Shown: positions 46,478-55,035, counted from the first letter of the stretch. The stretch is DNA of 64,000 nucleotides from Aeromonas lusitana (GCF_002812985.1 NZ_PGCP01000003.1:1-64000); one strand, 5' to 3'. Numbers and translations are program-made. The notes: generated by a model from the sequence alone, not told the origin.

Positions 46478-48139
46478 ATGAAAAAGCAATTATCCATACT
46501 GGCCATCCTGGTCGGCGCCAGCCTCAACGCGCAGGCGGCACAAAGCTCCTTTTTCACCATCGTCGATAACGAAGTCAAGGGCTATGCCAACGGGATCAGC
46601 ACCGATGGCAGCGGACTCATCGGTATCAATGCCAAGAACAACACGGCCGAGTACTTCTCGACCGTGCAGTTTGCCGACTTCCTGGTCGATCGCTTCCGGT
46701 TTGAACAAGGCTGCATGCTGTCCAGCTCCGTCTGTGACTCCTTCTGGGACGACAACAGCACGGGCAACTTCGCCTACCAGTGGCGCCTGGATTTCCGTGC
46801 CAACACGGACCAGCGCAGCAACGTCGGCTACGTGGTCAGCAATGAGACCGATGGTCTGGTGACCGCCCTCGGCGATACCCCAGCCGATCGCGTCGGCTAC
46901 AAGATGGCCGGCAAGGTGCGTACCGCCTTTGCCGTCGTGGCCGATGGCAACCAGGTAGAGCTCAAGGATGCCGCCAGCACGCAAAACCTGGCTCACAGTC
47001 TGAGTGTGCCGGCTGCCATCAAGAAGCTGAATAACGGCCAGTACCTGGTGACCGGGACCGCGGCCAGCGGCCTGAATCACGTGGTCAACGGCGACTTCTA
47101 CCGTTACTGCTTCGAAGGCAATGACGATCAGGGTGGCGACTTCCGCTACTGCCCGGGTGTCGACACCCAGGCGAGCTTCTGGCTGCTGAACGGCTCCGGT
47201 GGCTTCAACAAGCTGATGCAGGCTGGCAACTATGCCAATGGACGGGACTCCGTGCTGCAGACCGCCTCTGCGCTCGGCGCCGTCGAATTGAACGGTACCC
47301 TCTATGGCGTGGGCTACAGCTCCACCGGCGAGTATGGCTCTGGCGATCTGGATGGCCGCAACCTGGCCAGCTATTGGACCCTGGATCTGAACGCCGGCAC
47401 AGTGGGGGCCACTCAGGTCATCCCCTTGCCGGAAGGTCAGCCAGGCAAAGACGATGCCAAGCTGCAACACAGCTGGGCGGTGGCGGTCAACGACAACGGC
47501 TATGTGATCGGCAACCAGCGTTATCGCATCAACAAGGGTCAGAACCGACCGGTGGAGATGTTCCTGTATAACTTAAATACCCCGACCAACTCGGCCGTGG
47601 TGCCCTTGCAGGACAACCCGCTCTCCGGCTCTGGTTCGGAAGCGGCCGGTATCAACGATCACAACATGGTGGTCGGTTGGCGCGATTCCCGCCATCAGAC
47701 CCAGCCCGTGGTCAATGGCACCAACCGCATGCAGGAAGCCTTCCTGCTCAACGCGGCGGCGCCAAGCAACAGCTGGTACCTCAACGATCTGATCTGTGGT
47801 CTGGATGACGCGGGTGCCAAGCAGTGCGCCCAGAACGGCAAGTTCTATCATATCGCCTTCGCAAGCGGCATCACTGCCGACGGCACTATCGCTGCGACCG
47901 CTTATCGCTACGACAGCGAGAGCGATCTGAAGAACCGCATCAACGCGACCGTGGTCGCGGTGAAGCTGGCCCCGACCGTGAAGGATTATCAGGGCAATGC
48001 ACCCGCCAGCTATGTGGTGAGCAATGCGCCTGCCAATAACCAGACCGGGCAGGATAGCGAAGGCGGTGGCGGCGGCAGCCTGTTCTGGCTGACTCTGCTG
48101 GCCGTGCCCTTCGCCTGGCTGCGCCGTTATCAGCGCTAA
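46478..48139 (+). CDS. DUF3466 secreted protein with GlyGly-CTERM sorting tag
   Basis: A 553-residue exported protein of unknown function. It has a signal peptide (MKKQLSILAILVGASLNAQA) and a long repeat-like body with DUF3466 features. The C-terminus has the three-part GlyGly-CTERM tag: GGGGG, a hydrophobic helix LFWLTLLAVPFAWL, and RRYQR. Such tags are recognised by rhombosortase and belong to type II secretion substrates that become attached to the cell surface. Cysteines come in pairs (GCMLSSSVC, RYCFEG, RYCPG), as in a disulfide-bonded extracellular protein. It starts eight bases after uup and may be co-transcribed. Confidence 0.85.
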   Translation: MKKQLSILAILVGASLNAQAAQSSFFTIVDNEVKGYANGISTDGSGLIGINAKNNTAEYFSTVQFADFLVDRFRFEQGCMLSSSVCDSFWDDNSTGNFAYQWRLDFRANTDQRSNVGYVVSNETDGLVTALGDTPADRVGYKMAGKVRTAFAVVADGNQVELKDAASTQNLAHSLSVPAAIKKLNNGQYLVTGTAASGLNHVVNGDFYRYCFEGNDDQGGDFRYCPGVDTQASFWLLNGSGGFNKLMQAGNYANGRDSVLQTASALGAVELNGTLYGVGYSSTGEYGSGDLDGRNLASYWTLDLNAGTVGATQVIPLPEGQPGKDDAKLQHSWAVAVNDNGYVIGNQRYRINKGQNRPVEMFLYNLNTPTNSAVVPLQDNPLSGSGSEAAGINDHNMVVGWRDSRHQTQPVVNGTNRMQEAFLLNAAAPSNSWYLNDLICGLDDAGAKQCAQNGKFYHIAFASGITADGTIAATAYRYDSESDLKNRINATVVAVKLAPTVKDYQGNAPASYVVSNAPANNQTGQDSEGGGGGSLFWLTLLAVPFAWLRRYQR

Positions 48140-48213
48140 AAAAGGGTGTCATTAAAAGTTAATGCAGTTCAGTATCTTGTGTCACATTGGCTGAATAGCA
48201 TGACATTTTTTGT

Positions 48214-48242
48214 TTGACCCTGCTCCCCCCCTGGGGTAAAGA
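48214..48242 (+). promoter_or_regulatory. Predicted rmf promoter
   Basis: -35 TTGACC and a weaker -10 TAAAGA lie 17 bases apart, placing the start of transcription at about 48249 at the foot of a hairpin. Confidence 0.45.
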
Positions 48243-48244
48243 TG

Positions 48245-48277
48245 AAAGCGACCGGTGAAAACTTGGTCGCTTTTTTT
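48245..48277 (+). terminator. Hairpin with U-run in the leader of rmf
   Basis: The 9-bp stem AAAGCGACC/GGTCGCTTT has an 11-base loop and is followed by TTTT. It ends only about 25 bases before rmf. It may terminate the DUF3466 transcript or act as a leader attenuator for rmf; see the finding on this region. Confidence 0.75.
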
Positions 48278-48301
48278 GTTCCACGAAGAGGGTCGTAGAT
48301 G

Positions 48302-48478
48302 ATGAAGAGACAGAAACGGGACCGTCTGGAAAGAGCTCGCGCTCGTGGTTATCAGGCTGGCGTAGTCGGCAAACAGAAAGAAGCGTGTCCGTACCAATGT
48401 CTGGATGCCAGAGGGCACTGGCTTGGTGGTTGGCGCGACGCCATGGAGGGGCGAGGCTCAGGCCTCTTCATGAAGTAA
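48302..48478 (+). CDS. rmf: Ribosome modulation factor Rmf
   Basis: Rmf converts 70S ribosomes to inactive 100S dimers in stationary phase. The 58-residue protein reads MKRQKRDRLERARARGYQAG, then a middle VVGKQKEACPYQCL, then GHWLGGWRDAM, nearly colinear with E. coli Rmf (55 residues), including the CPYQ and WLGGWR motifs. Two ATG codons are adjacent; I use the second, which aligns with the E. coli start. It lies between the DUF3466 gene and fabA, as rmf lies beside fabA in E. coli. Confidence 0.95.
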   Translation: MKRQKRDRLERARARGYQAGVVGKQKEACPYQCLDARGHWLGGWRDAMEGRGSGLFMK

Positions 48479-48506
48479 CCGATACTTCATCACTCATTAC
48501 AAAAGG

Positions 48507-48529
48507 AAGGGGGCCATGCTGGCCCCTTT
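48507..48529 (+). terminator. Hairpin after rmf
   Basis: AAGGGGGCC and GGCCCCTTT pair around loop ATGCT; only three T residues end the stem, so it is a modest terminator. Confidence 0.6.
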
Positions 48530-48590
48530 ACGTTATGTGTTATCTCTCACCTGAACGTCGCTATTTCAAGCCACTTTCTTGCGAGCAAGA

Positions 48591-48615
48591 GAAAGGGGCT
48601 GGATCAGCCCCTTTC
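48591..48615. terminator. Bidirectional terminator between rmf and fabA
   Basis: A perfect 10-bp stem GAAAGGGGCT/AGCCCCTTTC with loop GGATC lies between convergent rmf and fabA. Confidence 0.75.
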
Positions 48616-48638
48616 ATCATCGATCGCTATTACCGCGT

Positions 48639-49199
48639 TTAGAAGGCGGTGGTGTCCTTGAACAGACCCACTTTCAGATCGGTGGCGCTGTAGATCGGAC
48701 GACCATCGACTTCGACCACACCATCGGCGATCCCCATCACCAGCTTGCGGTTGATGACGCGCTTGAAGGTGATCTTGTAGGTGACCTTCTTGGCGGTCGG
48801 CAGGATCTGGCCGGTGAACTTCACTTCACCCACACCCAGCGCACGACCCTTGCCCGGGCCGCCTTTCCAGCCGAGGAAGAAACCGACCAGCTGCCACATG
48901 GCATCGAGGCCCAGACAGCCAGGCATGACGGGATCGCCAGGGAAATGGCAGTCGAAGAACCAGAGATCCGGGGTGATGTCGAGCTCGGCCAGGATCTCGC
49001 CCTTGCCGTGTTCGCCGCCGTTGTCACTGATCCGGACGATGCGATCCATCATCAACATGTTGGGGGCTGGCAGCTGGCTGTTACCCTCACCAAATAATTC
49101 GCCACGGCTGCAGGCAAGCAGCTCTTCGCGGGTAAACGAATCTTTGCCTTGTTCACACAGGGAAAGGCGGGGATTAATGGTGTCGTTTTCTAGGGTCAC
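48639..49199 (-). CDS. fabA: 3-hydroxyacyl-[ACP] dehydratase/isomerase FabA
   Basis: FabA introduces the double bond in unsaturated fatty-acid synthesis by dehydrating and isomerising the C10 intermediate. The 186-residue protein carries the active-site His in [13 protein letters not shown] and the active Asp in [13 protein letters not shown]. It begins with GTG, preceded by AAGGAT, and has about 14 more N-terminal residues than E. coli FabA (172). A FabR-type operator overlaps its promoter. The lon-like gene follows upstream as in E. coli (fabA-ycbZ). Confidence 0.96.
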   Translation of the reverse strand: MTLENDTINPRLSLCEQGKDSFTREELLACSRGELFGEGNSQLPAPNMLMMDRIVRISDNGGEHGKGEILAELDITPDLWFFDCHFPGDPVMPGCLGLDAMWQLVGFFLGWKGGPGKGRALGVGEVKFTGQILPTAKKVTYKITFKRVINRKLVMGIADGVVEVDGRPIYSATDLKVGLFKDTTAF

Positions 49200-49234
49200 G
49201 CTGTTTTATCCTTCATATGAGTCAAAGCGGGGTC

Positions 49235-49263
49235 AATTTAGCGTACAGTTGTTCGCTAGACAA
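49235..49263 (-). promoter_or_regulatory. fabA promoter with FabR-type operator in the spacer
   Basis: Minus-strand -35 TTGTCT and -10 TAAATT are 17 bases apart. The spacer is occupied by the 18-bp inverted repeat AGCGTACAGTTGTTCGCT (49240-49257), which fits the FabR operator of fabA/fabB in enterobacteria. Confidence 0.72.
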
Positions 49264-49278
49264 CTCCGATCTCTTGAT

Positions 49279-51255
49279 TTACAGACCAAATAGACGGCCA
49301 AGCAAGCTGCGCAGCAGTCCGCTCTTGGGGGCAGTGCCATTGAGTTCATCCAGTCGCTCCTGGATCCGGCCAAACAGGGTATCCGGCATGTCCGGCTCTC
49401 CGGCCACACAACCGGTCAGCAGCTCGATGGCCTCTTCCACGTGATCCACCGGATGGATGTGGAACTGGCCAGCCTTGACGGCGGCAATCACCTCATCGGA
49501 CAGGTTGAGCTGCTGGGCGTTGGTGCCCGGCAGCAGTATGCCCTGCTTGCCTGTGATGCCGTGGATCTTGCACACCCGGAAGAAGCCTTCAATCTTCTCG
49601 TTCACGCCGCCCACCGCCTGTACGTTGCCGAACTGATCGACCGCGCCGGTCACGGCAAAGTGCTGATAGATGGGCTGGCGGGCGAGGGCAGAGAGCAGGG
49701 CGCAGAGGCCGGTCAAAGAGGCGCTGTCCCCATCAATTTCATGATAGGACTGCTCGAACACCAGGTTGGCCGAGAGCGGCGAGGGGTTCTCGGCGCCGAA
49801 CTTGTTGGAGAGATAACCGTGGATGATCATCATCGCCTTGGCGTGGATATGGCCGGCGAGCTCGGCCTTGCGCTCGATGTCCGCCACGTCACCGTCGCCT
49901 AAGTGCACTGTGGCGGTCAGACGCACGGGCTCACCGAAATCATAGGGGTGACCGGCCACCTGAATGACGGAGAGGCCATTGATCTGGCCTATCTCTTCGC
50001 CATCGGTCTGCAGCAGGATCTGACCATCGATCACCCCCTGATCGGATTGCTCCACCAGGTAGTTGAGGCGGTAATCCTGCTCCTCCAGGGCCAGTAGAAT
50101 GTGCTCATCGGTCACGGCCTCGGCCTCCATCTCGCGCGCCAGGCTGTCTGCCATGCGCATGATGGCGCTGAGCTGCACCTCGGAGAGGGAGAGCCACTCC
50201 TGATGGTCGCACAGACGGCTGGCATGGCGGCACAGGGCGAGGAGGGCGGCTGGGGTGAAGTCCAGCAGGTTCCAACGCAGCCGCAGCCAGGCCAGATATT
50301 GCAGGAAGCCCGGCAGATCCTCTTCAATCTCCACCTCGGACACCAGGTCAGCCCGCAGGAAGATGCGCTCCGACATGTCTCTGTCCAGCATCTGGAACTC
50401 GGCTACTTCGAGACGATCGCCCACCAGGATCAGCTTGAACCGAATGGGGGTCGCTTCGGGGGTGAAGAAGGGGGTCAGGGTCTTGCCTTCCTGATAGGCA
50501 TTCCAGTCCAGCTCGCCCTTGAACATGGCATTCTTGAGCTTGAACCAGAGGTGAGGCTGATCGAGCAACTCATCGAGTTGCAAGATGAGATAGCCGCCGT
50601 TGGCTTCGCGCATCAGACCCGGTTCCAGCAGATGCTGGTTGGCATAGACGGAGCCTTGTTCGGTCTGATAGTTGATGGAGCCAAACAAGGTGTCCCAGTT
50701 CAGATCCCGACCATAGATGACCGGGGCTTGCTGCTCCTCATGGTGGATCAGCAGATTGATGAGCACGGGATGCTGGAACTCGAGTCCCTGCGCTACGTGC
50801 GCCGCCAGATCGGAGAGAAAATCTACGATCTTGGGGTCATTTTCCTGTTTGCGGATGATCCTGGTGACCAGACGTTCGGCATCCAGATGATGACTCATCA
50901 GCTTGAGCAGCTCACCGACCATCTCGCAAAACTCGAACCCGGTGCCGGGTTGCAGGCGCAGCCAGATGGGTTTGAACGGATTGTTGAGGTTTTCGGTGTA
51001 GCAGAGATCGAACAGGTCGCCATCCTTGCCATTGGAGGCGGCGATCAGGGTCTGGCAGACGCTCTCATAGTCCGCACCGGGAAAACCGTTGAGCAGCATG
51101 ACCGGGCAGTCGCCATCGAAACTGGCCAACCGCTTGATGCCAGAAATGGCTCTGGGTTGCAGGGCGGCGAAAGGGATGGGGTCGAGCTCGCTGAGTGCAG
51201 AAAACTGCTCAATCGAAAATTCAGGTTTTAATTGTTCTGATGCTAATTCAGCCAC
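49279..51255 (-). CDS. Lon-like ATP-dependent protease (YcbZ/LonH type)
   Basis: A 658-residue Lon-family protein. The AAA-like middle is divergent, while the C-terminal peptidase domain is intact: catalytic Ser511 in GDSASLTGL and Lys554 in GGVNEKIEGF, spaced 43 residues apart as in Lon. The Ser/Lys pair, the length and the place next to fabA match E. coli YcbZ. The N-terminal region has no obvious Walker A, so ATP use is not proven. In E. coli the next gene is matP; here an unrelated cassette lies upstream instead. Confidence 0.9.
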   Translation of the reverse strand: MAELASEQLKPEFSIEQFSALSELDPIPFAALQPRAISGIKRLASFDGDCPVMLLNGFPGADYESVCQTLIAASNGKDGDLFDLCYTENLNNPFKPIWLRLQPGTGFEFCEMVGELLKLMSHHLDAERLVTRIIRKQENDPKIVDFLSDLAAHVAQGLEFQHPVLINLLIHHEEQQAPVIYGRDLNWDTLFGSINYQTEQGSVYANQHLLEPGLMREANGGYLILQLDELLDQPHLWFKLKNAMFKGELDWNAYQEGKTLTPFFTPEATPIRFKLILVGDRLEVAEFQMLDRDMSERIFLRADLVSEVEIEEDLPGFLQYLAWLRLRWNLLDFTPAALLALCRHASRLCDHQEWLSLSEVQLSAIMRMADSLAREMEAEAVTDEHILLALEEQDYRLNYLVEQSDQGVIDGQILLQTDGEEIGQINGLSVIQVAGHPYDFGEPVRLTATVHLGDGDVADIERKAELAGHIHAKAMMIIHGYLSNKFGAENPSPLSANLVFEQSYHEIDGDSASLTGLCALLSALARQPIYQHFAVTGAVDQFGNVQAVGGVNEKIEGFFRVCKIHGITGKQGILLPGTNAQQLNLSDEVIAAVKAGQFHIHPVDHVEEAIELLTGCVAGEPDMPDTLFGRIQERLDELNGTAPKSGLLRSLLGRLFGL

Positions 51256-51292
51256 TTAAGACATCCGGTCGGGGATAGGATCAATTGTTGCC

Positions 51293-51321
51293 ATTATACA
51301 CAGTTCGATTAGCTCGCACAG
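51293..51321 (-). promoter_or_regulatory. Predicted promoter of the lon-like gene
   Basis: A consensus -10 TATAAT lies 38 bases before the ATG; the -35 at 17-base spacing (CTGTGC) is poor. Confidence 0.4.
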
Positions 51322-51846
51322 GAAACAAGATTGCCTCACTTAACTTATGCTTAGCGCCGCTTAACGTCGTGATATTCCGCTCGCATGATGTCTTTATCCA
51401 AATGATTTTAATGACAAAATAAATGCCAACTTACCTTTATCCAATTCAACTTTCTGAACTGAGGTCATGGGCCTGAATGGGCTGATTTTTATCCGCTTGT
51501 AGAGCCATCGAGTGTATGAAATAGATGGACGCTGTCGCGCCATGATCGCGAGCGAGGGGGGAGGGAGCAGGACCTAGGCTGTGCCTAACCCGCTTACAAT
51601 CTTTTTCAGCTGTGCTGGCAAGGCTCTGCCCCGATCCTGCCGGGCAAAGGTGATTAAGGGCAGAGTCAGGTTGAAGCGCACCTCGCCACTCTCACCGGCA
51701 TGCTGGGACACAGGTTGAGGCATACGCCCCGCGTGTGGTGCGGCGCGTATCCCTGCTACAACCATGCCCTGTGCCAACTTCTGGATGGCTTACTTAGATA
51801 TGACCCTAAGCTGGCCATAGGTTAAACCCAGCATTTGTTTTTAGTG
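51322..51846. other. Non-coding junction between the lon-like gene and the PLP decarboxylase
   Basis: About 525 bases without a supported gene. A 67-codon minus-strand frame (51574-51777) has no ribosome site or recognisable relatives. The base composition changes here from core genes to the accessory cassette. Confidence 0.45.
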
Positions 51847-53214
51847 TCAGCGTGATGAGGCAACTTCTGTGGTCTCGCTGTTTATCCTTACCAGCAAGGC
51901 CAGTAGCGCCTCCACATCCGAGTCCTGAGTGCGCCAAGACGATACGCTGATCCGCATGGCGGGTCGTCCTTGCCAAATAGCGCCGCCGAACCAGGCCTCG
52001 CCGGATTGCTGGACCGCTGTGCGCACCGCCAATGTCTGCGTATCGGTCGTGCAGCGAAACAACACCTGGTTGAGGGTGACTGTGTTGAGTATGTCAAAGC
52101 CTGCCCGCGCCAGGCCATCGCCAATGTGGCGCGCTTGCGCGCAATGGCGCTCCACCAGTTTGGCAATGCCATCTCGACCCAGGCTGCGCAACGCCGCCCA
52201 CACCAGAATGCCGCGCGGCCGGCGCGAGAACTCAAGGGTGAGGTTCTTCTGCGCATCCACGCTGGCACTGGAATAGGCCGCATCGCTGTTCATTGCCTCG
52301 GCCAACGCCCCTGCATCGCGGCAGATGGTCATGGCGCAGTCATAGGGGGTGTTCAGCCATTTGTGGGCGTCGGTTGTCCAGCTATCCGCAAGTTCGATGC
52401 CCTGAGTCAGGTCAGCCAGCGACGAAGCCCGCGCCCAGAGGCCGAATGCGCCATCCACATGAACCCAGGCACCGGCCTTTTTGGCGTGCGGTATGATGAG
52501 AGCGAACGGATCAAATGCGCCTGTATTCACCTCGCCGGCTTGCAGACAGAGAATGGTTCGCTCATCGAGTGACGGCAGCTTGGTTGCATCGACTCGGCCT
52601 TGGCCATCGACAGGGGCCAGGAGGATATGATTCTTCCCAAAACCCAGCACTCGCAATGCCTTCTTGACCGTGATGTGGGTCAGCTCGGAGATCACCACCC
52701 GGACCTCAGGCGCACCGTTTAACCCCTGGTCATCCAGGTTCCATCCAAGGCGTGCGAGCAACTCGCGCCGAGCGACGGCGAGCGCGGTCAAGGTGCAGGC
52801 CGTGGCACTGGTGCCAAAACCGACGGCGCTATCACGGGGGAGACCCAGCGCATCGAGCACCCAGCGGCTAGCCACGCGCTCCAGGGTGGCCGACACGGGT
52901 GAATTGTCGAATGTGGAGGCGCATTGATCCCAGGCTGATATCAGCCGCTCCGCCGCGGCGGCAGCGGGTAATGCCGCGCCTATGACAAAGCCGAAGTAGC
53001 GCGGACCGTTGGACGCGGTCGTTGCGGGTGAACCGACCTCATCCAGCAGAGCCAGCGTGTCTTCGGCAGGCAAGCCTTGTTCGGGCAGCGGCTCATCAAA
53101 TGCCACCAAGGCAGCAATCGCGTCATCCGAAGGAAACACCCGGCGTTGACCATTGGTTTCGGTATAGCGAAGGCCGCGCAGATCGGCTTGGGCCAGTAAT
53201 TCCATTTCGTTCAT
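51847..53214 (-). CDS. PLP-dependent decarboxylase, group II (aromatic/glutamate decarboxylase-like)
   Basis: A 455-residue fold-type I PLP enzyme. It shows the phosphate-binding GFGTSATACTLTAL (132-145), the His180 that stacks on PLP in SELTH, the Asp254 in HVDGAFGLWA that bonds the pyridine nitrogen, and the Schiff-base Lys285 in TDAHKWLNTPYD. The substrate cannot be read from the sequence; aromatic amino acids, glutamate or diaminobutyrate are possible. The start (MNEMELLAQ) follows AAGGGAT and makes an ATGA overlap with the MFS stop. A longer frame upstream is only the shadow of the MFS gene. Confidence 0.8.
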   Translation of the reverse strand: MNEMELLAQADLRGLRYTETNGQRRVFPSDDAIAALVAFDEPLPEQGLPAEDTLALLDEVGSPATTASNGPRYFGFVIGAALPAAAAAERLISAWDQCASTFDNSPVSATLERVASRWVLDALGLPRDSAVGFGTSATACTLTALAVARRELLARLGWNLDDQGLNGAPEVRVVISELTHITVKKALRVLGFGKNHILLAPVDGQGRVDATKLPSLDERTILCLQAGEVNTGAFDPFALIIPHAKKAGAWVHVDGAFGLWARASSLADLTQGIELADSWTTDAHKWLNTPYDCAMTICRDAGALAEAMNSDAAYSSASVDAQKNLTLEFSRRPRGILVWAALRSLGRDGIAKLVERHCAQARHIGDGLARAGFDILNTVTLNQVLFRCTTDTQTLAVRTAVQQSGEAWFGGAIWQGRPAMRISVSSWRTQDSDVEALLALLVRINSETTEVASSR

Positions 53215-54476
53215 TTGAATATCCCTTCGTTTGTGTTTAAGGCTTGAGCCACAGCCGTGGACAGGGGCGGGCGCGTCACCCACCAGAACAACAGTGCCAA
53301 CAGGCTGACCACTGTACCCAGCAGACACACGCCCTGCCAGCCCGCATGTGCATAGGTTGCCGTGGTGGCGAGTGCGCCTAGCCCACTGCCGATCGCGTAG
53401 AACAACATGTAGAGGCCGACCAGCCGGCTGTGGGCCTCGGGTCGAGTGCGGAAAATCATGCTCTGATTGGTGACGTGCAGTGCCTGGCCGCCGAGATCGA
53501 GCAGCACTATGCCAACCACCAGGGCCCAAAGTGACCACTCCATCAGCGACAGCGGCAACCAGGCGAGCAGCAGCGACATCAGTGCCAGCGCGCTGGTGCG
53601 CTCGGCATGCCCGCGGTCGGCCCATTTCCCGGCGCGCGCGGCGGCCAAGGCGCCGATTGCGCCGACCAAGCCAAAGGCACCGATGGCGGTGTGCGAGAAG
53701 CCATAGGGTGGGGTACTCAACGGCAGTACCAGCGCGCTCCAGAAGATGTTGAATGCAGCGAACATCAGCAGCGCTAGCACACCGCGCACTTGCAGCGTCT
53801 TTTCCTGCAAAAGCAGCGTCAGCATGGAGTGGATCAGCCCTGTATAACTCAGGGCGCCAGGCGTAGCGGCCAGGGTGGGCAGCCGGCGCCACAGCGGCAG
53901 TGCGATTGCCAGCATCAGCATGGCGGCGCAGAGGTAAACACCGCGCCAGCCGGCCAGATCGCTGATGCCACCGGCAAAGACACGGGCGAGCAGCAGCCCG
54001 ATAAACACGCCGCTCTGGGCTGCGCCGACGACCCGTCCTTGCTCATGGGGAGCAGCGGCGCTCGCCGCATAGGCGATGAGCCCCTGGGTCATCGCCGTGC
54101 CCAACAAGCCCACGGCGAGCATGCCCGTCAGCAGCGCAGTCGCAGACTGGGCCAGGCTCACTGCCACCAGGGTGCTCACCAACGCCAGCAGCTGCATCGC
54201 CATCAGGCGGCGACGATTCACTATGTCACCGAGCGGCACTAGCAATAACAAGGCCAGCGCACAGCCGACCTGGGTGGCGGTGACAACACCACCTACCGCC
54301 GAATAACTGATCCCAAAATTCAGTGCCAGCGCGTCCAGCAGGGGCTGAGCGTAGTAGATGTTTGCCACGCAGAGGCCGCTGGCGACGGCGAACAACCACA
54401 CCAGGCTGCTTGGCATGCCTGCTGGCCGGAGCTGTACGTCGCCTTGGCATGGCGGTAAGGCAAGGTTAGATTTCAT
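53211..54476 (-). CDS. MFS efflux transporter, DHA1-like
   Basis: A 421-residue protein with twelve hydrophobic segments. It has the MFS loop motif LGDIVNRRR between helices 2 and 3, with the start PSSLVWLFAVASGLCVANIYYAQPLLDALA typical of the 12-TMS drug:proton antiporters. It is the first gene of an operon with the PLP decarboxylase and is divergent from an HxlR regulator. The exporter may remove the decarboxylase product or a toxic inducer; this is inference from context. Confidence 0.85.
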   Translation of the reverse strand: MKSNLALPPCQGDVQLRPAGMPSSLVWLFAVASGLCVANIYYAQPLLDALALNFGISYSAVGGVVTATQVGCALALLLLVPLGDIVNRRRLMAMQLLALVSTLVAVSLAQSATALLTGMLAVGLLGTAMTQGLIAYAASAAAPHEQGRVVGAAQSGVFIGLLLARVFAGGISDLAGWRGVYLCAAMLMLAIALPLWRRLPTLAATPGALSYTGLIHSMLTLLLQEKTLQVRGVLALLMFAAFNIFWSALVLPLSTPPYGFSHTAIGAFGLVGAIGALAAARAGKWADRGHAERTSALALMSLLLAWLPLSLMEWSLWALVVGIVLLDLGGQALHVTNQSMIFRTRPEAHSRLVGLYMLFYAIGSGLGALATTATYAHAGWQGVCLLGTVVSLLALLFWWVTRPPLSTAVAQALNTNEGIFK

Positions 54477-54516
54477 GATCCCACACCCTTTTAATCTGGT
54501 TTCAAAACAAGACTGG

Positions 54517-54545
54517 TTGAATACTAAATGGAGTGGTTTTAAAAT
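54517..54545 (+). promoter_or_regulatory. Predicted promoter of the HxlR regulator
   Basis: -35 TTGAAT and -10 TAAAAT are exactly 17 bases apart. The start of transcription would fall inside the adjoining palindrome. Confidence 0.65.
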
Positions 54546-54549
54546 GCAA
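54521..54549 (-). promoter_or_regulatory. Predicted promoter of the MFS-decarboxylase operon
   Basis: Minus-strand -35 TTGCAT and -10 TAGTAT are 17 bases apart. The -35 overlaps the palindrome. Confidence 0.6.
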
Positions 54550-54562
54550 CTACAGTAGTTGC
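54546..54562. promoter_or_regulatory. 17-bp palindromic operator of the HxlR cassette
   Basis: GCAACTACAGTAGTTGC is a perfect 8+1+8 palindrome. It overlaps the -35 of one divergent promoter and the start site of the other, as expected for a site bound by the neighbouring HxlR protein. Confidence 0.75.
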
Positions 54563-54588
54563 CAACAATTCACTATCCAGGAGATCCC

Positions 54589-55035
54589 ATGGCAATCCAA
54601 AAACTCATGAACGATGAACCATGCCCCGTAGCACGGTCACTCAATCTGATCGGCGATCGCTGGTCGTTGCTTATCGTGCGCGATGCCTTCGATGGCATGC
54701 GCCGTTTTGGTGATTTTCAACGGAGCCTAGGCGCCGCGCGCAACATATTGTCCGATCGGCTGCGCAGACTGGTCGATACAGGTGTCCTTGCCATGCAGGA
54801 CGCCTCAGATGGCACGGCTTATCAGGAATATGTACTGACACCGCAGGGGGAAAGCTTGTTTCCCGTGATGGTGGCGCTGCGCCAATGGGGTGAAGATCAT
54901 TTATTTGAACATGGCGAACGTCATTCGCTGCTGATTGATAAGCGCACCGGAGTACCGATTTCACGCATGGCTCCGCACGCTGACGATGGCTCTGTGTTGT
55001 TGCCGGCGGTCACCGAAGTGCAGAAGGTGATATGA
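54589..55035 (+). CDS. HxlR-family transcriptional regulator
   Basis: A 148-residue winged-helix regulator. It has the HxlR core CPVARSLNLIGDRWSLLIVRDAFDGMRRFGDFQRSLG with the conserved Cys near the N-terminus that senses electrophiles or quinones in several members, then ILSDRLRRLVDTGVL and the wing YVLTPQGESLFPV. The ATG (MAIQKL) has AGGAG upstream; ten upstream in-frame codons have none. It is divergent from the MFS-decarboxylase operon and probably represses it and itself through the shared palindrome. Confidence 0.9.
   Translation: MAIQKLMNDEPCPVARSLNLIGDRWSLLIVRDAFDGMRRFGDFQRSLGAARNILSDRLRRLVDTGVLAMQDASDGTAYQEYVLTPQGESLFPVMVALRQWGEDHLFEHGERHSLLIDKRTGVPISRMAPHADDGSVLLPAVTEVQKVI

Noticed and set aside
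51574-51777. 67-codon minus-strand frame between the lon-like gene and the decarboxylase
   Set aside because: No ribosome site, no recognisable motif, and the sequence resembles random translation of GC-rich DNA.
53215-53892. Upstream extension of the PLP decarboxylase frame
   Set aside because: It is the antiparallel-phase shadow of the MFS gene on the same strand. The true start has a ribosome site and an ATGA overlap.
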